Source: Oceanispirochaeta sp. M1 (GTDB lineage: Bacteria > Spirochaetota > Spirochaetia > DSM-2461). Taken from it: a DNA stretch of 64,000 bases. A program made the translations under genes and the position numbers. The stretch is from the NCBI RefSeq assembly GCF_003346715.1, contig NZ_QQPQ01000024.1, forward strand, positions 1 to 64,000. Direction: 5' to 3'. Below the pieces are notes generated by a model. The model did not search any database, was not told the origin of the DNA, and saw nothing but the letters and a program-made list of their open reading frames with translations. Positions 43,230-52,140 of the stretch are shown piece by piece (positions within the stretch are counted from its first letter, which is position 1; each line of letters opens with the position of its first letter).

Positions 43230-43577
43230 ATGAAAAAAGTTGCCGTTTTTGCTTTTCAGGGAGAAGCAGTCTGTTTTGCCCATGCCATGATGAATGTACT
43301 GGATTTTGATGCCAAAGGTTATGAGGCGGCTTTGATCGTTGAAGGTTCCGCCTGTAAACTTGTGGGAGCATTGAAAGAGCCCTCCCATCCCCAGCATCCC
43401 CTCTATACAAAAATAATTGCCAAGGGACTTCTTGCCGGTGTATGCAGAGCATGCTGCCATCAGATGGGGACCCTTGAAGAGGTTGAAGCTCAGGGACTCC
43501 CCCTGCTTTCAGAGATGAATGGCCATCCATCGATTGAGGCCTGGATCGCAAAGGGATTTGAAATTATTACACTTTAA
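43230..43577 (+). CDS. DsrE-like small protein
   Basis: 115 residues. The fold pattern MKKVAVFAFQGEAVCFAHAMMNVLDF... and the conserved ...VCRACCHQMGTLEEVEAQGLPLLSEMNGHPS resemble DsrE/DsrF-like cytoplasmic proteins, with a C-x-x-C-C cluster near residue 72 that could carry sulfur. The role is unknown; sulfur relay is a guess. AGGAG is 6 bases upstream. Confidence 0.7.
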   Translation: MKKVAVFAFQGEAVCFAHAMMNVLDFDAKGYEAALIVEGSACKLVGALKEPSHPQHPLYTKIIAKGLLAGVCRACCHQMGTLEEVEAQGLPLLSEMNGHPSIEAWIAKGFEIITL

Positions 43578-43656
43578 TTCAGGCACTGTAAAAAAGTCAA
43601 AAAGAGAGTCTCTAATACATAGACTATTAGCATAGCCGGGAGTATGATGGCTCCAC

Positions 43657-45048
43657 ATGACGGAACAGACCTTGAGTCTCAGATCGCCCTGGAATCTTCC
43701 GGAGAGACTGAGACAGGACAGCGACAGCTTTAAAAAACTCTTATTACTGGCCCTCCCCATAGCGGCACAGAACCTGGTTCAGACGCTTCTGAATATGGTG
43801 GATACCTTGATGATCGGCCAGCTGGGTGAAACTGCCATTGCAGCAGTGGCTCTATCCAACCAGATATTCTTTCTGATGATGCTCTTCCTCTTCGGAGTGA
43901 GCAGTGGAAGCTCTGTCTTTACTGCCCAGTTCTGGGGTAAGAGGGACCTTGATGGAATTCATAGATCCCTGGGAATGGCCCTTATTCTGGGTCTGTTGGG
44001 AGCAGCCCTTTTTACAGCGGCAGCTCAAATTTTCCCGGCAGAAATACTGCGTATTTTCACAAAGGATGAAGCTGTAGTACAAGCAGGAATACCTTATCTC
44101 AAGATAGCCTCAATCAGTTATATGTTTACGGCTGGAACCATCATTTATGAGGGCGTACTCCGGAGTACCGGTGTCGTCCGCCTTCCCCTGATTCTTTCAG
44201 CGACAGCACTGAGTCTTAATGCCGTTTTTAACTATGCCCTGATCTTCGGTAAATTCGGCATGCCCGAAATGGGTATATCCGGAGCAGCCATTGCTACCAC
44301 GGGAGCCAGAATCATCGAGATGACTGCTCTGATTCTTTTGGTTTATATAAAGAAATACCCTGTTGCTGCAAGCATTAAAGAGATGCTGAATCAGAACAGA
44401 AAATTTGTTGGCCGATTCTTTCACAAGGTCAGCCCGGTAATCCTGAATGAGATCGGCTGGTCCATGGGTATGACCATGTTCACCCTGGTCTTTGCCCGTA
44501 TGGGAACTGATATTCTTGCAGCCTTCAATATAATGGATACATTCTCCCGCCTTGCATTTATCTTCTTTGTAGGAACAGCAAATGCAGCTGCCATTATACT
44601 GGGAAATATGATTGGAGAAGGCAGAAAGAAAGAAGCAGAACGCTGTGCCAAGACCATACTTATGATCGTTCCAATATTATCGGCGGCTATCGGAGTACTC
44701 ATATTCTTTCTCGCTCCCCTAATCCCCGGATTATTCAATATCTCAGATTATGTGGCAAATCTTGTTGTACAGCTTCTGAGGATTCTAACAATTGTCCTCT
44801 TTGTAAAAGCATCAAATATGCATATTATTGTGGGGATTCTCCGCAGCGGCGGAGACACTCATTTTTGTGCCGTTCTGGAACTGATCCCTCTATGGCTGAT
44901 CAGCATACCCCTGGTAGCCCTGGCCGGACTCGTTTTTCATCTTCATCCTGCACTGGTCTACCTCTTCTGTCTCAGCGAGGAGATTGCAAAATATATTACA
45001 GGGCTGTGGCGTGTGCGTTCTGAGAAGTGGGTACACGACCTGACATAA
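43657..45048 (+). CDS. MATE-family efflux transporter
   Basis: 463 residues with twelve predicted helices and the MATE signatures LLLLALPIAAQNLVQTLLNMVDTLMIGQLGE and GISGAAIATTGARIIEM in the first half. It exports cationic compounds in exchange for Na+ or H+. The Shine-Dalgarno (GGGAG) is rather far from the ATG. The final 17 codons overlap the 3' end of the convergent P-type ATPase gene by 53 bases. Confidence 0.9.
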   Translation: MTEQTLSLRSPWNLPERLRQDSDSFKKLLLLALPIAAQNLVQTLLNMVDTLMIGQLGETAIAAVALSNQIFFLMMLFLFGVSSGSSVFTAQFWGKRDLDGIHRSLGMALILGLLGAALFTAAAQIFPAEILRIFTKDEAVVQAGIPYLKIASISYMFTAGTIIYEGVLRSTGVVRLPLILSATALSLNAVFNYALIFGKFGMPEMGISGAAIATTGARIIEMTALILLVYIKKYPVAASIKEMLNQNRKFVGRFFHKVSPVILNEIGWSMGMTMFTLVFARMGTDILAAFNIMDTFSRLAFIFFVGTANAAAIILGNMIGEGRKKEAERCAKTILMIVPILSAAIGVLIFFLAPLIPGLFNISDYVANLVVQLLRILTIVLFVKASNMHIIVGILRSGGDTHFCAVLELIPLWLISIPLVALAGLVFHLHPALVYLFCLSEEIAKYITGLWRVRSEKWVHDLT

Positions 45049-47152
45049 TTCTAAGAACATTGAGAATGGCCAGCAGGGCGACTCCCACATCACCGAATAC
45101 AGCCAGTCCCATCCCTGCATAACCAAGGGCGGCCAGTACCAGTATCACGGCCTTGATCCCCAAAGCAAGAACAATATTCTGTACTATGATTTCTCTGGTT
45201 TTCCGGGCGATTCTTCTGGCGTTCACAAGCCGGGAGGGCTCATCAGCCATCAGGACAATATCTGCGGCTTCAATGGCAGCATCCGATCCGAGTCCACCCA
45301 TGGCAATCCCTACATCAGCTCTGGCCAGTACAGGAGCGTCATTAATGCCGTCTCCCAGAAATGCCGTCCTTTTCCCCTGGGCTATGGACATCTCAAGGGC
45401 TTCCACCTTCTGATGAGGCAGAAGATCTGCCTGATAGCTGCTCAGTTCAAGCTCTGCAGCCACAGCTGCTGCTGTTGCTTCACTATCCCCTGTAAGCATA
45501 ATAATAGACTCAATGCCCTCATTCTTCAGATCTATCAGCGCCTGAGCCGTATCACTCCGAATCTCATCGGATAGTACTATGGCTCCCTGGTAAACAGAAT
45601 CCACGGCGATATGAACTGTTGTTTTCCCTTGGGGCCCGGGAATCAAATCCAGTTCCGCTTCTCTGAGCCATCCGGGTTTACCTATGGTGATTACCTGTTT
45701 CTTCCAATGGGCCCGAATTCCGTGACCTGCAATCTCCTCTGTGGAATCGGCTGCCGGAACCTTAATCTCCCCGGAATTTTCTTTCCAGGTCTTTACTATA
45801 GATTCTGCAATGGGATGAGTGGATGATGCTTCCGCTATTGCAGCATAACGAAGCATATCCTCTCCATTGATTCCTGGAGCAGGAAGTACTGCACTTACTG
45901 AAAAATCACCTCTGGTGAGGGTGCCGGTCTTGTCCATAAAAACCGTATCAATACCATTTAAGGCCTCAAGATAATTTCCTCCCTTGACCAGAATTCCTTC
46001 ACGGGAAGCGCGGCCGATACCGGCAAAAAAGCCGAGAGGAATAGAGATGACAAGAGCACAGGGGCAGGAAACAACCAGAAAGACCAGGGCTCGGTATAGC
46101 CAGTCCCGGAAAATAGCCCCTTCAATAAGCAGAGGTGGAATGACTGCCAGAAGAACAGCCAGAGCAACTACAGCAGGTGTGTAGTAATGGGCAAAACGTG
46201 TAATAAACTGTTCCGACTGCGCCTTTCGGCTGCTGGATTCCTCAACCATTCGTATGATTCTGGAATAGGAAGATTCAGAGAGGATCTTGCTGCTGCGGAC
46301 CTCGAGTACAGACTCTCTGTTTACAAAACCGCTTAATACAGAACTCCCTTCATTCACCTGACGGGGATAAGATTCACCTGTCAGGGCGGAACTGTCTACC
46401 GAGCCCTTTCCCTTTTCTATAATACCGTCCAGAGGAACCCGGTCACCGGGCCTCAAACGGTACAGCGTACCGATAGCTACATCTTCGGGTGCAATTTCTT
46501 TTACCTCATCCCCTTCAAGTACCTGGACCATACCGGACTTTGAATCCATCAGATTTCTGATAGAACGCCGGGAGCGGTCAACAGCCAGTTCCTGGAAAAA
46601 TTCTCCCACCTGATAAAAGAGCATAACAGCAACTGCTTCAGGAAATTCTCCAATAGCAAAGGCTCCGGCGGTTGCGATAATCATCAGGAAATTTTCATCC
46701 AGGAGTCGGCCGTTTTTCATATTCTTCAGCCCCGAAAGGAGCACAGTTCTGCCGACCAGGACATAGGCCGCACCGTAGAGCGCGATTCTCAGTTCAAGAA
46801 AAAAGAGTTCATTCCCTTTCAGAAATGTCAGAGCCAGAAAGAGCAGGGCACCCAGAATTTCTCCCCATCTCTTAAGCAGTAATGAAGTAATATTCCAGGA
46901 CTTCTTACTATCTGAAGGGTCCTTCGCATCAGATCTATATTCAACGGTGATTCCGTCCTCAACAGCATCCACAAGGCTTTGCAGTTCCTGCCGGGATTCT
47001 TCGACCGAAGCAGCATCAAGATAAAGTATCTGAGTTGCAAGGTTTACCCGGGCCTCATCAACCCAGGGAAGATCATTTATTTTATTTTCTATCACGGCGG
47101 CACAGTGTGAACAGCTTAAACCGCTTAATATAAACTCATTTTTTTGTGACAT
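44996..47152 (-). CDS. Zn/Cd/Pb-type P1B ATPase
   Basis: 718 residues from ATG 47152 (GGAGACTCC upstream). One N-terminal HMA domain carries the metal-binding C-S-H-C. The transmembrane metal site CPC lies in VSCPCALVISIP, the phosphorylation site in DKTGTLT, GDGINDAP is the hinge, and the final helix carries FGDVGVALLAILNVLR, whose Asp marks the ZntA/CadA (P1B-2) class. It exports Zn(II)/Cd(II)/Pb(II). A promoter with an ArsR/SmtB dyad precedes it; the likely sensor is encoded at 49107-49460. Confidence 0.92.
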   Translation of the reverse strand: MSQKNEFILSGLSCSHCAAVIENKINDLPWVDEARVNLATQILYLDAASVEESRQELQSLVDAVEDGITVEYRSDAKDPSDSKKSWNITSLLLKRWGEILGALLFLALTFLKGNELFFLELRIALYGAAYVLVGRTVLLSGLKNMKNGRLLDENFLMIIATAGAFAIGEFPEAVAVMLFYQVGEFFQELAVDRSRRSIRNLMDSKSGMVQVLEGDEVKEIAPEDVAIGTLYRLRPGDRVPLDGIIEKGKGSVDSSALTGESYPRQVNEGSSVLSGFVNRESVLEVRSSKILSESSYSRIIRMVEESSSRKAQSEQFITRFAHYYTPAVVALAVLLAVIPPLLIEGAIFRDWLYRALVFLVVSCPCALVISIPLGFFAGIGRASREGILVKGGNYLEALNGIDTVFMDKTGTLTRGDFSVSAVLPAPGINGEDMLRYAAIAEASSTHPIAESIVKTWKENSGEIKVPAADSTEEIAGHGIRAHWKKQVITIGKPGWLREAELDLIPGPQGKTTVHIAVDSVYQGAIVLSDEIRSDTAQALIDLKNEGIESIIMLTGDSEATAAAVAAELELSSYQADLLPHQKVEALEMSIAQGKRTAFLGDGINDAPVLARADVGIAMGGLGSDAAIEAADIVLMADEPSRLVNARRIARKTREIIVQNIVLALGIKAVILVLAALGYAGMGLAVFGDVGVALLAILNVLRIMSGRVPTSQNAHATAL

Positions 47153-47183
47153 AAGGAGTCTCCTCAGTATTCCACTCATATTT

Positions 47184-47238
47184 ACATATAAGTATATGCT
47201 TATATGTAGACTATAAGCCCAGTCCAAAACATTGTCAA
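47184..47238 (-). promoter_or_regulatory. P-type ATPase promoter and ArsR/SmtB operator
   Basis: On the minus strand TTGACA (47238-47233), 17 bases, TATAGT (47215-47210). Just downstream is the dyad ACATATAAG-N6-CTTATATGT (47207-47184), resembling the A+T-rich ATAT...ATAT repeats bound by SmtB/CadC/ZiaR sensors. It covers the start point, as expected for metal-relieved repression. Confidence 0.85.
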
Positions 47239-47272
47239 GAATCCCGTAGTATTGTATTTGAAAAATATAGGA

Positions 47273-47989
47273 TCAGATTTTGATTTTTCCTGAAAGGATA
47301 TCGTCCACCAGCAGAGGGACCAGATCACCCGCCTTTCCCGTTCTATGCTCATCAAAGAGTGTATGAACCAGGGAGGGTTCCAGGTTTATTTCAATGGTCA
47401 GAGCCCCGGCTGCGGCGGCTGTCTCAACAAAGCCGGCTGCCGGATAAACATGCCCTGAAGTGCCGATAGAAAGAAAAAGAGAAGAGTCTTCCAGGAGCTG
47501 CATAATCTCGTCCATTCCGTAGGGCATCTCACCAAACCAGACAACATCGGGTCGTAATGATCCGGAAGCTCCACAGACCCGACAGCTCATTGTCCTGTCA
47601 AGATCTCCCTCGAGATCAGCACGGTTTCCACAGGCGGAACAGAGACTTTTCAGAAGCTCTCCATGCATATGAATGATGCGATGACTGCCTCCGGCTTCGT
47701 GTAGATTATCAATATTCTGAGTTATTACAGTGACAGAACCGTCATATTCAAGTTCAAGTTTCCCCAGAGCCATATGAGCTGCATGAGGCTTAATGTCTGA
47801 ATCTCTGAGCTGTCTCCGCCTCTGATTATAGAATTCCTGAACATGCTCGGGATCCCGGGCAAATCCTTCGGGAGTTGCTACATCCTCCACCCGGTGATTC
47901 TCCCAGAGACCGTCTGACGCACGAAATGTCTGAATACCCGACTCTGCAGAGATACCAGCCCCTGTCAAAATAACAATCGATCCGTTCAT
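47273..47989 (-). CDS. cobB: Sir2-family NAD-dependent protein deacylase
   Basis: 238 residues. It shows GAGISAESGIQTFR (NAD loop), TQNIDNLHE, the catalytic His in IHMHGE and two Cys pairs (C-S-A-C and C-R-V-C) for structural zinc. The Y-x-x-R motif in FYNQRRRQL matches CobB/SIRT5-like desuccinylases, so it may remove acyl groups larger than acetyl. Its start overlaps the stop of the aldo/keto reductase (ATGA). It is the third gene of the arsR-AKR-sir2 operon. Confidence 0.92.
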   Translation of the reverse strand: MNGSIVILTGAGISAESGIQTFRASDGLWENHRVEDVATPEGFARDPEHVQEFYNQRRRQLRDSDIKPHAAHMALGKLELEYDGSVTVITQNIDNLHEAGGSHRIIHMHGELLKSLCSACGNRADLEGDLDRTMSCRVCGASGSLRPDVVWFGEMPYGMDEIMQLLEDSSLFLSIGTSGHVYPAAGFVETAAAAGALTIEINLEPSLVHTLFDEHRTGKAGDLVPLLVDDILSGKIKI

Positions 47990-49080
47990 AATGATTTAAG
48001 GGCTTTCTCCAGCTCGGCAAATCGGTCAATGATGGGCAGCTTCTGAGTACAGGCAGCCTCACATGCCCCGCAGGAGGTACAGCGCTCAAGCTCTGACAAA
48101 GAAGCAGACCAATACCATTTCAGGCGGTCTGACAGTCCCTCGGCATTACCCTTGAGTTTGAGATGATTCCAGCACTCCTGAAAAGCCCAGACCTGAATAT
48201 CCTCAGGACACACATCACAGTAACGGCAGCTGGTACACAGAGAGTTGAAGTCATGAGAGATACTCCGTTCCACATGATTCATCTCACTTTCTGTATATGC
48301 TTTGAAGCTCTCTACAGCTGCAACAGCGCTATCTACATCATCCTTATTCCGGAAGCCCACAAGAAAGGAGCTGATCCTCTCATCATTGAGAAGAAAATGA
48401 AGAGCACTTTCCAGCATGGACTGCTCAGGTCTTACTTTCAAAAAGTCCAGTGCGTCGCCGCTGCCTGTAATAAGACCTCCCCCCAGGGGGTTCATGACAA
48501 TAACACCCATATCGTTCTCTGCAGCGGCTTCAATCCCCTCCTGTCTGTAGGCCGAGTTCATAACGGAGTATCCCAGAGTCACTCCCTCGAAATAACCCTC
48601 TTCAATAACCTTACGGATATCGGGTCCGGCAAGATGTGTGGAGAATACTGCATGTTTAATCAGCCCCTCTTCTTTTGCTTTCAAAATGGCCTGTACTGCA
48701 CCACCGGACTTCCTTCCGGCCCAGTCCTCCATGCTAAGGACATACCAGCAGTTATAAAAATCGATGCTGTCCACATTCAAACGCTTCAAAGATGTTTCCA
48801 GCTCGGCTCTGACAGTATCTCCATCAGACTTATTACTCTTGGTAGAAATTGTAAAAGGATTACCCCGCTTCTTCATTTCCGAGATAGCCCGGCCCATGAT
48901 TATTTCAGACTGATCTTCACAGTATCCTGGTGCAGTATCAAAATAAGTAATACCCTTCTCATAGGCATGAAGAACTGTTTCTGCCGAAGCATCCGTATCA
49001 TGGGGAGATTCAAATCTCATCCCGCCGAAACCTATTGCTGCCAAGTCTATTTTACTCTTTCCATATTTTCTGTAGATCAT
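47986..49080 (-). CDS. Aldo/keto reductase with C-terminal 4Fe-4S domain
   Basis: 364 residues. The AKR barrel (MRFESPHDTDASAETVLHAYEKGITYFDTA, YFEGVTLGYSVMNSAYRQEGIEAA) is followed by a ferredoxin-like tail with two clusters: CTSCRYCDVCP and CTSCGACEAAC. The fused enzymes are widespread in anaerobes, with unknown substrates. It lies 26 bases after the ArsR-type sensor gene and is coupled to the sirtuin gene. AGGAG precedes the ATG. Confidence 0.9.
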   Translation of the reverse strand: MIYRKYGKSKIDLAAIGFGGMRFESPHDTDASAETVLHAYEKGITYFDTAPGYCEDQSEIIMGRAISEMKKRGNPFTISTKSNKSDGDTVRAELETSLKRLNVDSIDFYNCWYVLSMEDWAGRKSGGAVQAILKAKEEGLIKHAVFSTHLAGPDIRKVIEEGYFEGVTLGYSVMNSAYRQEGIEAAAENDMGVIVMNPLGGGLITGSGDALDFLKVRPEQSMLESALHFLLNDERISSFLVGFRNKDDVDSAVAAVESFKAYTESEMNHVERSISHDFNSLCTSCRYCDVCPEDIQVWAFQECWNHLKLKGNAEGLSDRLKWYWSASLSELERCTSCGACEAACTQKLPIIDRFAELEKALKSL

Positions 49081-49106
49081 GAGAAATACTCCTATAATGT
49101 TGAGAA

Positions 49107-49460
49107 TCAGCCCTCTGCCATATGCTCCTGGCAGATTCTATAGATCTGAATGACATGCTCGTCTTTCAGAGAATAATAAATGTGCTTGCCATCCCGTCTG
49201 GAATTGACGACATATGCCTGTTTCAATTGTCTGAGTTGATGTGATATTGCAGGTTGACTCATCTGCATCAATTCAGATATTTCATGAACACAAAGCTCAT
49301 CTTCTATAAGGGCATTAATGATTTTGAGGCGTGAAGGATCTCCGAAAATTTTGAAGATCTGAACCATATGCTCCAGCTCATCCTGAGTTGCAAGGCGGCT
49401 GCGGACGTTCTCAATCCGGGCAGCATCATGTTTTAAACGGGGGTCTTCAATATCCTTCAT
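49107..49460 (-). CDS. SmtB/ArsR-type zinc-family metalloregulator
   Basis: 117 residues. The winged helix (IFKIFGDPSRLKIINALIEDELCVHEISELMQMSQPAISHQLRQLK) is typical. The last helix reads DEHVIQIYRICQEHMAE, matching the SmtB alpha-5 zinc site D-x-H-x10-H-x2-E in spacing. Helix 3 has ELCVHE. It should dissociate from DNA when Zn(II) or Cd(II) binds. Its likely target is the dyad in front of the P-type ATPase, about 1.9 kb away. It heads the operon with an AKR and a sirtuin. Confidence 0.9.
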   Translation of the reverse strand: MKDIEDPRLKHDAARIENVRSRLATQDELEHMVQIFKIFGDPSRLKIINALIEDELCVHEISELMQMSQPAISHQLRQLKQAYVVNSRRDGKHIYYSLKDEHVIQIYRICQEHMAEG

Positions 49461-49529
49461 GGATTACAGTCTAACACAGCCGTCTGGATTCTGCCCATAG
49501 GAGTAAAAAAACCTTCTTATCAGGTAGAG

Positions 49530-49575
49530 ATTTCTACTGAATAGATGCAGATATTTCTACTAAATAGATTATAAT
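49530..49575 (+). promoter_or_regulatory. 17-bp direct repeats and -10 box upstream of a barrel gene
   Basis: ATTTCTACTGAATAGAT (49530-49546) and ATTTCTACTAAATAGAT (49553-49569) differ at one base and start 23 bp apart. TATAAT (49570-49575) follows directly, so the second copy fills the -35 to -10 spacer and no -35 consensus exists. A regulator site is likely. Confidence 0.6.
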
Positions 49576-49620
49576 GACATAGTAATAATAACTGGTCTGA
49601 CAGACCTTGGAGTGAATAGA

Positions 49621-50112
49621 ATGAAAAAAACAATATTACTGATCCTGTTGATATGTCTTACCATCCCTGTGTTCGCGGAAGATAAAAAAGTTGAGGACAA
49701 AGAGATAAAAGAGATTACTCTGAGTACTAAAGATCTTGAAGGCCGTGCTAAAATTGGTGTTGCCCTGGGTTATCCCTCAGGAGTTGTATTCGGATACAGA
49801 CTGGCCAACTTCCTGGAAACCAATGTCCTGCTGGGAAGTTTCTACAACGGTTTTACCATCGGTGGAAACCTGCTTTTCACCATTGCCGACATCAAGATTA
49901 AGGATCAGTCATTCCCCCTCTCACTGGGACCTCAGCTGAACTTTCACATGGGAGAAGAATTCGATATGTCCCTGATGGGATTCCTCCGCTGGGAATATAC
50001 CTTTGAGGAGATTCCTCTGAACCTCTACATCGAAGGCGGACCGGGAATGTTTTTTATCCAGGGAATTGACCTGACCTGGTCAACATCACTGGGTGTCCGC
50101 TACGTATTCTGA
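49621..50112 (+). CDS. Small outer-membrane beta-barrel protein
   Basis: 163 residues from ATG 49621 (GGAG 8 bases upstream). A signal peptide ends at VFAED. After a charged stretch there are about eight amphipathic strands (VALGYPSGVVFGYRL, ETNVLLGSFYNGFTIGGNLLF, SLGVRYVF), ending in an aromatic residue as BAM substrates do. No specific family is recognised; its role could be a small porin-like or adhesin-like barrel. Confidence 0.75.
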   Translation: MKKTILLILLICLTIPVFAEDKKVEDKEIKEITLSTKDLEGRAKIGVALGYPSGVVFGYRLANFLETNVLLGSFYNGFTIGGNLLFTIADIKIKDQSFPLSLGPQLNFHMGEEFDMSLMGFLRWEYTFEEIPLNLYIEGGPGMFFIQGIDLTWSTSLGVRYVF

Positions 50113-50120
50113 TCTTAAAA

Positions 50121-51194
50121 TCAGGAGTAGTACGGCTCCGGAGGAGCCGGAATAAGAGAATTCCACTTATAGTTTTTGATTGAAAAACCATCCTTTTCCT
50201 GTGAAGAATGAATAGCTAAGACATGTTTTTCAATAATCTCCGGGGAACAGGCCGAGCGGATATTCAGAATGATCTGCATCTCACGGACTTTTCCTTCGGG
50301 AATATTTATCTCATCCGCCTGAATATGCCCCATCACAAAACTGACTTTAAGTCCGCCGCCGGGAGTTGTTAACAGCATCTTGGCATGGGCAACTTCACCC
50401 AGCTCAGGATTGCGGAAAGACTCCATCAGAGGAAATGAAAGAGTTACAGGATCAACCTCATCCTCCCCTTCGATTATCCATGAACCGTTATACCAGCCAT
50501 AGGCCGCTTCGGCTTCTGCATAGACCTTGTAATCGATGGGAATTCTGTCGGAGAAATCGAGAGGAAAGCCCTTTAGACACTCCTCCAGAAGGGTCCTGAG
50601 TCCCTCTTCCGTACTTGATGAACAGACAAAACTCCGGGCACGGGAATTGAGCTTTCGAAGAAAAACAAGAGAATCTGTTCTCTGCTTTTCATCCAGAAGA
50701 TCCGACTTTGAGAGGACAAGGACTTCTGATTCTCTGATCTGATGTGAGATCAGAACTTCTCCTGCCTTCAGCGGATTAAACAGATTCATTTCCAGATACT
50801 CTTTCTGCATTCTGAGACCGTCAACCAGAGTAAGATAAGCTTTTACTTCTACCGTATCCCCATGAAACTGAATTAAAGGATTTATTACAGTTGCCGCAAG
50901 ATCAGTACAACTGCCCACAGCCTCAGCAATAATCACATCAGGACTCTTACGAGCAATAACAGCTTTTACAGTGTTAAGGAAATCTGGAAAACGGCAGCAG
51001 AAACAGCCGCCTGAGACCTCATGAGAATCCAACCCTTCCCACCGGGAAAACATGGTATCCACAAGAGTATCACCCTGATCATTGCTGATCACGGAAACCG
51101 ACAGCCCCTGCTTCTCAAGCAAAGATGCGGCCTTCACCATAAAAGTGGTCTTACCAGAACCGAGGAATCCTCCCAGAAGGATCAGTTTTGTCAT
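50121..51194 (-). CDS. COG0523 (CobW-like) GTPase, copy 1
   Basis: 357 residues. Walker A GGFLGSGKTT, the metal-binding CxCC in GGCFCCRFPDF, an acid loop SPDVIIAEAVGS, and the guanine-specificity motif SKSD (a variant of NKxD). Such GTPases deliver metals (Zn, Co, Fe or Ni) to client enzymes. The C-terminal half is unusual and lacks an obvious His-rich tail. It is the last gene of the uroD-trx operon and overlaps its paralogue by ATGA. Confidence 0.88.
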   Translation of the reverse strand: MTKLILLGGFLGSGKTTFMVKAASLLEKQGLSVSVISNDQGDTLVDTMFSRWEGLDSHEVSGGCFCCRFPDFLNTVKAVIARKSPDVIIAEAVGSCTDLAATVINPLIQFHGDTVEVKAYLTLVDGLRMQKEYLEMNLFNPLKAGEVLISHQIRESEVLVLSKSDLLDEKQRTDSLVFLRKLNSRARSFVCSSSTEEGLRTLLEECLKGFPLDFSDRIPIDYKVYAEAEAAYGWYNGSWIIEGEDEVDPVTLSFPLMESFRNPELGEVAHAKMLLTTPGGGLKVSFVMGHIQADEINIPEGKVREMQIILNIRSACSPEIIEKHVLAIHSSQEKDGFSIKNYKWNSLIPAPPEPYYS

Positions 51195-52114
51195 ATTCTA
51201 ATCCCACAGATCTCTTTCCACAGCTCAACAATATTCTGTTCATTCTCTTTTGGACAGAGAACGGTCAATCCAGTTTTAATTCCGGGTTTCACTGTCTCGG
51301 TAATTGAATACCCTACACTGTTGTCAGACACATAGAGCATACGGCCGCCTATCTCAATAAATCCCTTAATTCTATAATGAGCTCCTTCCACACGGCTCAT
51401 AAAATCTTTCAGAACCTGCTCATCATTGATGCTTCCTTCGAGGAAAAGACTGGCAGGTCTTGTGGCGGGAGTATTACAACTCTCCATCATTGCGTTTTTG
51501 TGACTGGCTTCTGCGGAAAGAATAAAACTGTAATCAAACGCCCCAAAGCTGCCTGTCTGAATGGGAGCAGAAGTTCTGGATTTCAGGTCTTCAAGAAGTT
51601 CCTTCAAATCCTGAGCAGGAACAAGATCAATCTTATTAACAAGAACATGATCTGCGGCTTCAATCTGTTTTTCAATCACATTTAGAACATGTACCAGAGC
51701 CTTATATTTAACTGGATCAATAAGGGTTATAGTCTGCCGGATCTCAAAAGAACCCTCCATATTATGATCAGATAGGATCTTCGACATGCTGGAGGGATCG
51801 GAAAGTCCTGAGGCCTCAATAAAAAGGAGTTCGGGCAGCTCTTTTTCAAAATACTTCAGACCATAAAGAAAAGGAGCCTTCAGGCAGGAGCAGAAAATAG
51901 AACCGTTTCCGATCTCATAGATCTTATGTCCCTCTTTAAGCAATTCGGGATTCTCATTTTTGAGAAGAGATCCATCTACCGGCACCTCACCAAAATCATT
52001 AACCAGCATCCCAAGTTTCTTATCATGAAAGGAGCGAATAAGTTCATTAAGAACTGTGGTTTTACCGGCACCGAGAAACCCGGCCAGAAGGATAATATCT
52101 ATTTTTTGACTCAT
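51191..52114 (-). CDS. COG0523 (CobW-like) GTPase, copy 2, with altered CxCC
   Basis: 307 residues from ATG 52114 (AGGAG 9 bases upstream). Walker A AGFLGAGKTT, NDFGEVPVDGSLL, ELLFIEASGLSDPSS and the NKID nucleotide motif are present. The CxCC position reads GSIFCSCLK, so the first two cysteines are Ser and Phe with an extra Cys two residues later. It is therefore not a standard metallochaperone and may transfer a different ion or act as a partner of copy 1. Confidence 0.88.
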   Translation of the reverse strand: MSQKIDIILLAGFLGAGKTTVLNELIRSFHDKKLGMLVNDFGEVPVDGSLLKNENPELLKEGHKIYEIGNGSIFCSCLKAPFLYGLKYFEKELPELLFIEASGLSDPSSMSKILSDHNMEGSFEIRQTITLIDPVKYKALVHVLNVIEKQIEAADHVLVNKIDLVPAQDLKELLEDLKSRTSAPIQTGSFGAFDYSFILSAEASHKNAMMESCNTPATRPASLFLEGSINDEQVLKDFMSRVEGAHYRIKGFIEIGGRMLYVSDNSVGYSITETVKPGIKTGLTVLCPKENEQNIVELWKEICGIRI

Positions 52115-52140
52115 ACAGGGCAACTCCTATAACAATTGCA

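Noticed and set aside
48163-49143. 326-codon plus-strand open frame
   Set aside because: It lies fully antisense to the aldo/keto reductase with its clear catalytic and Fe-S motifs. Its own translation is Cys/His/Ser-rich with no domain.
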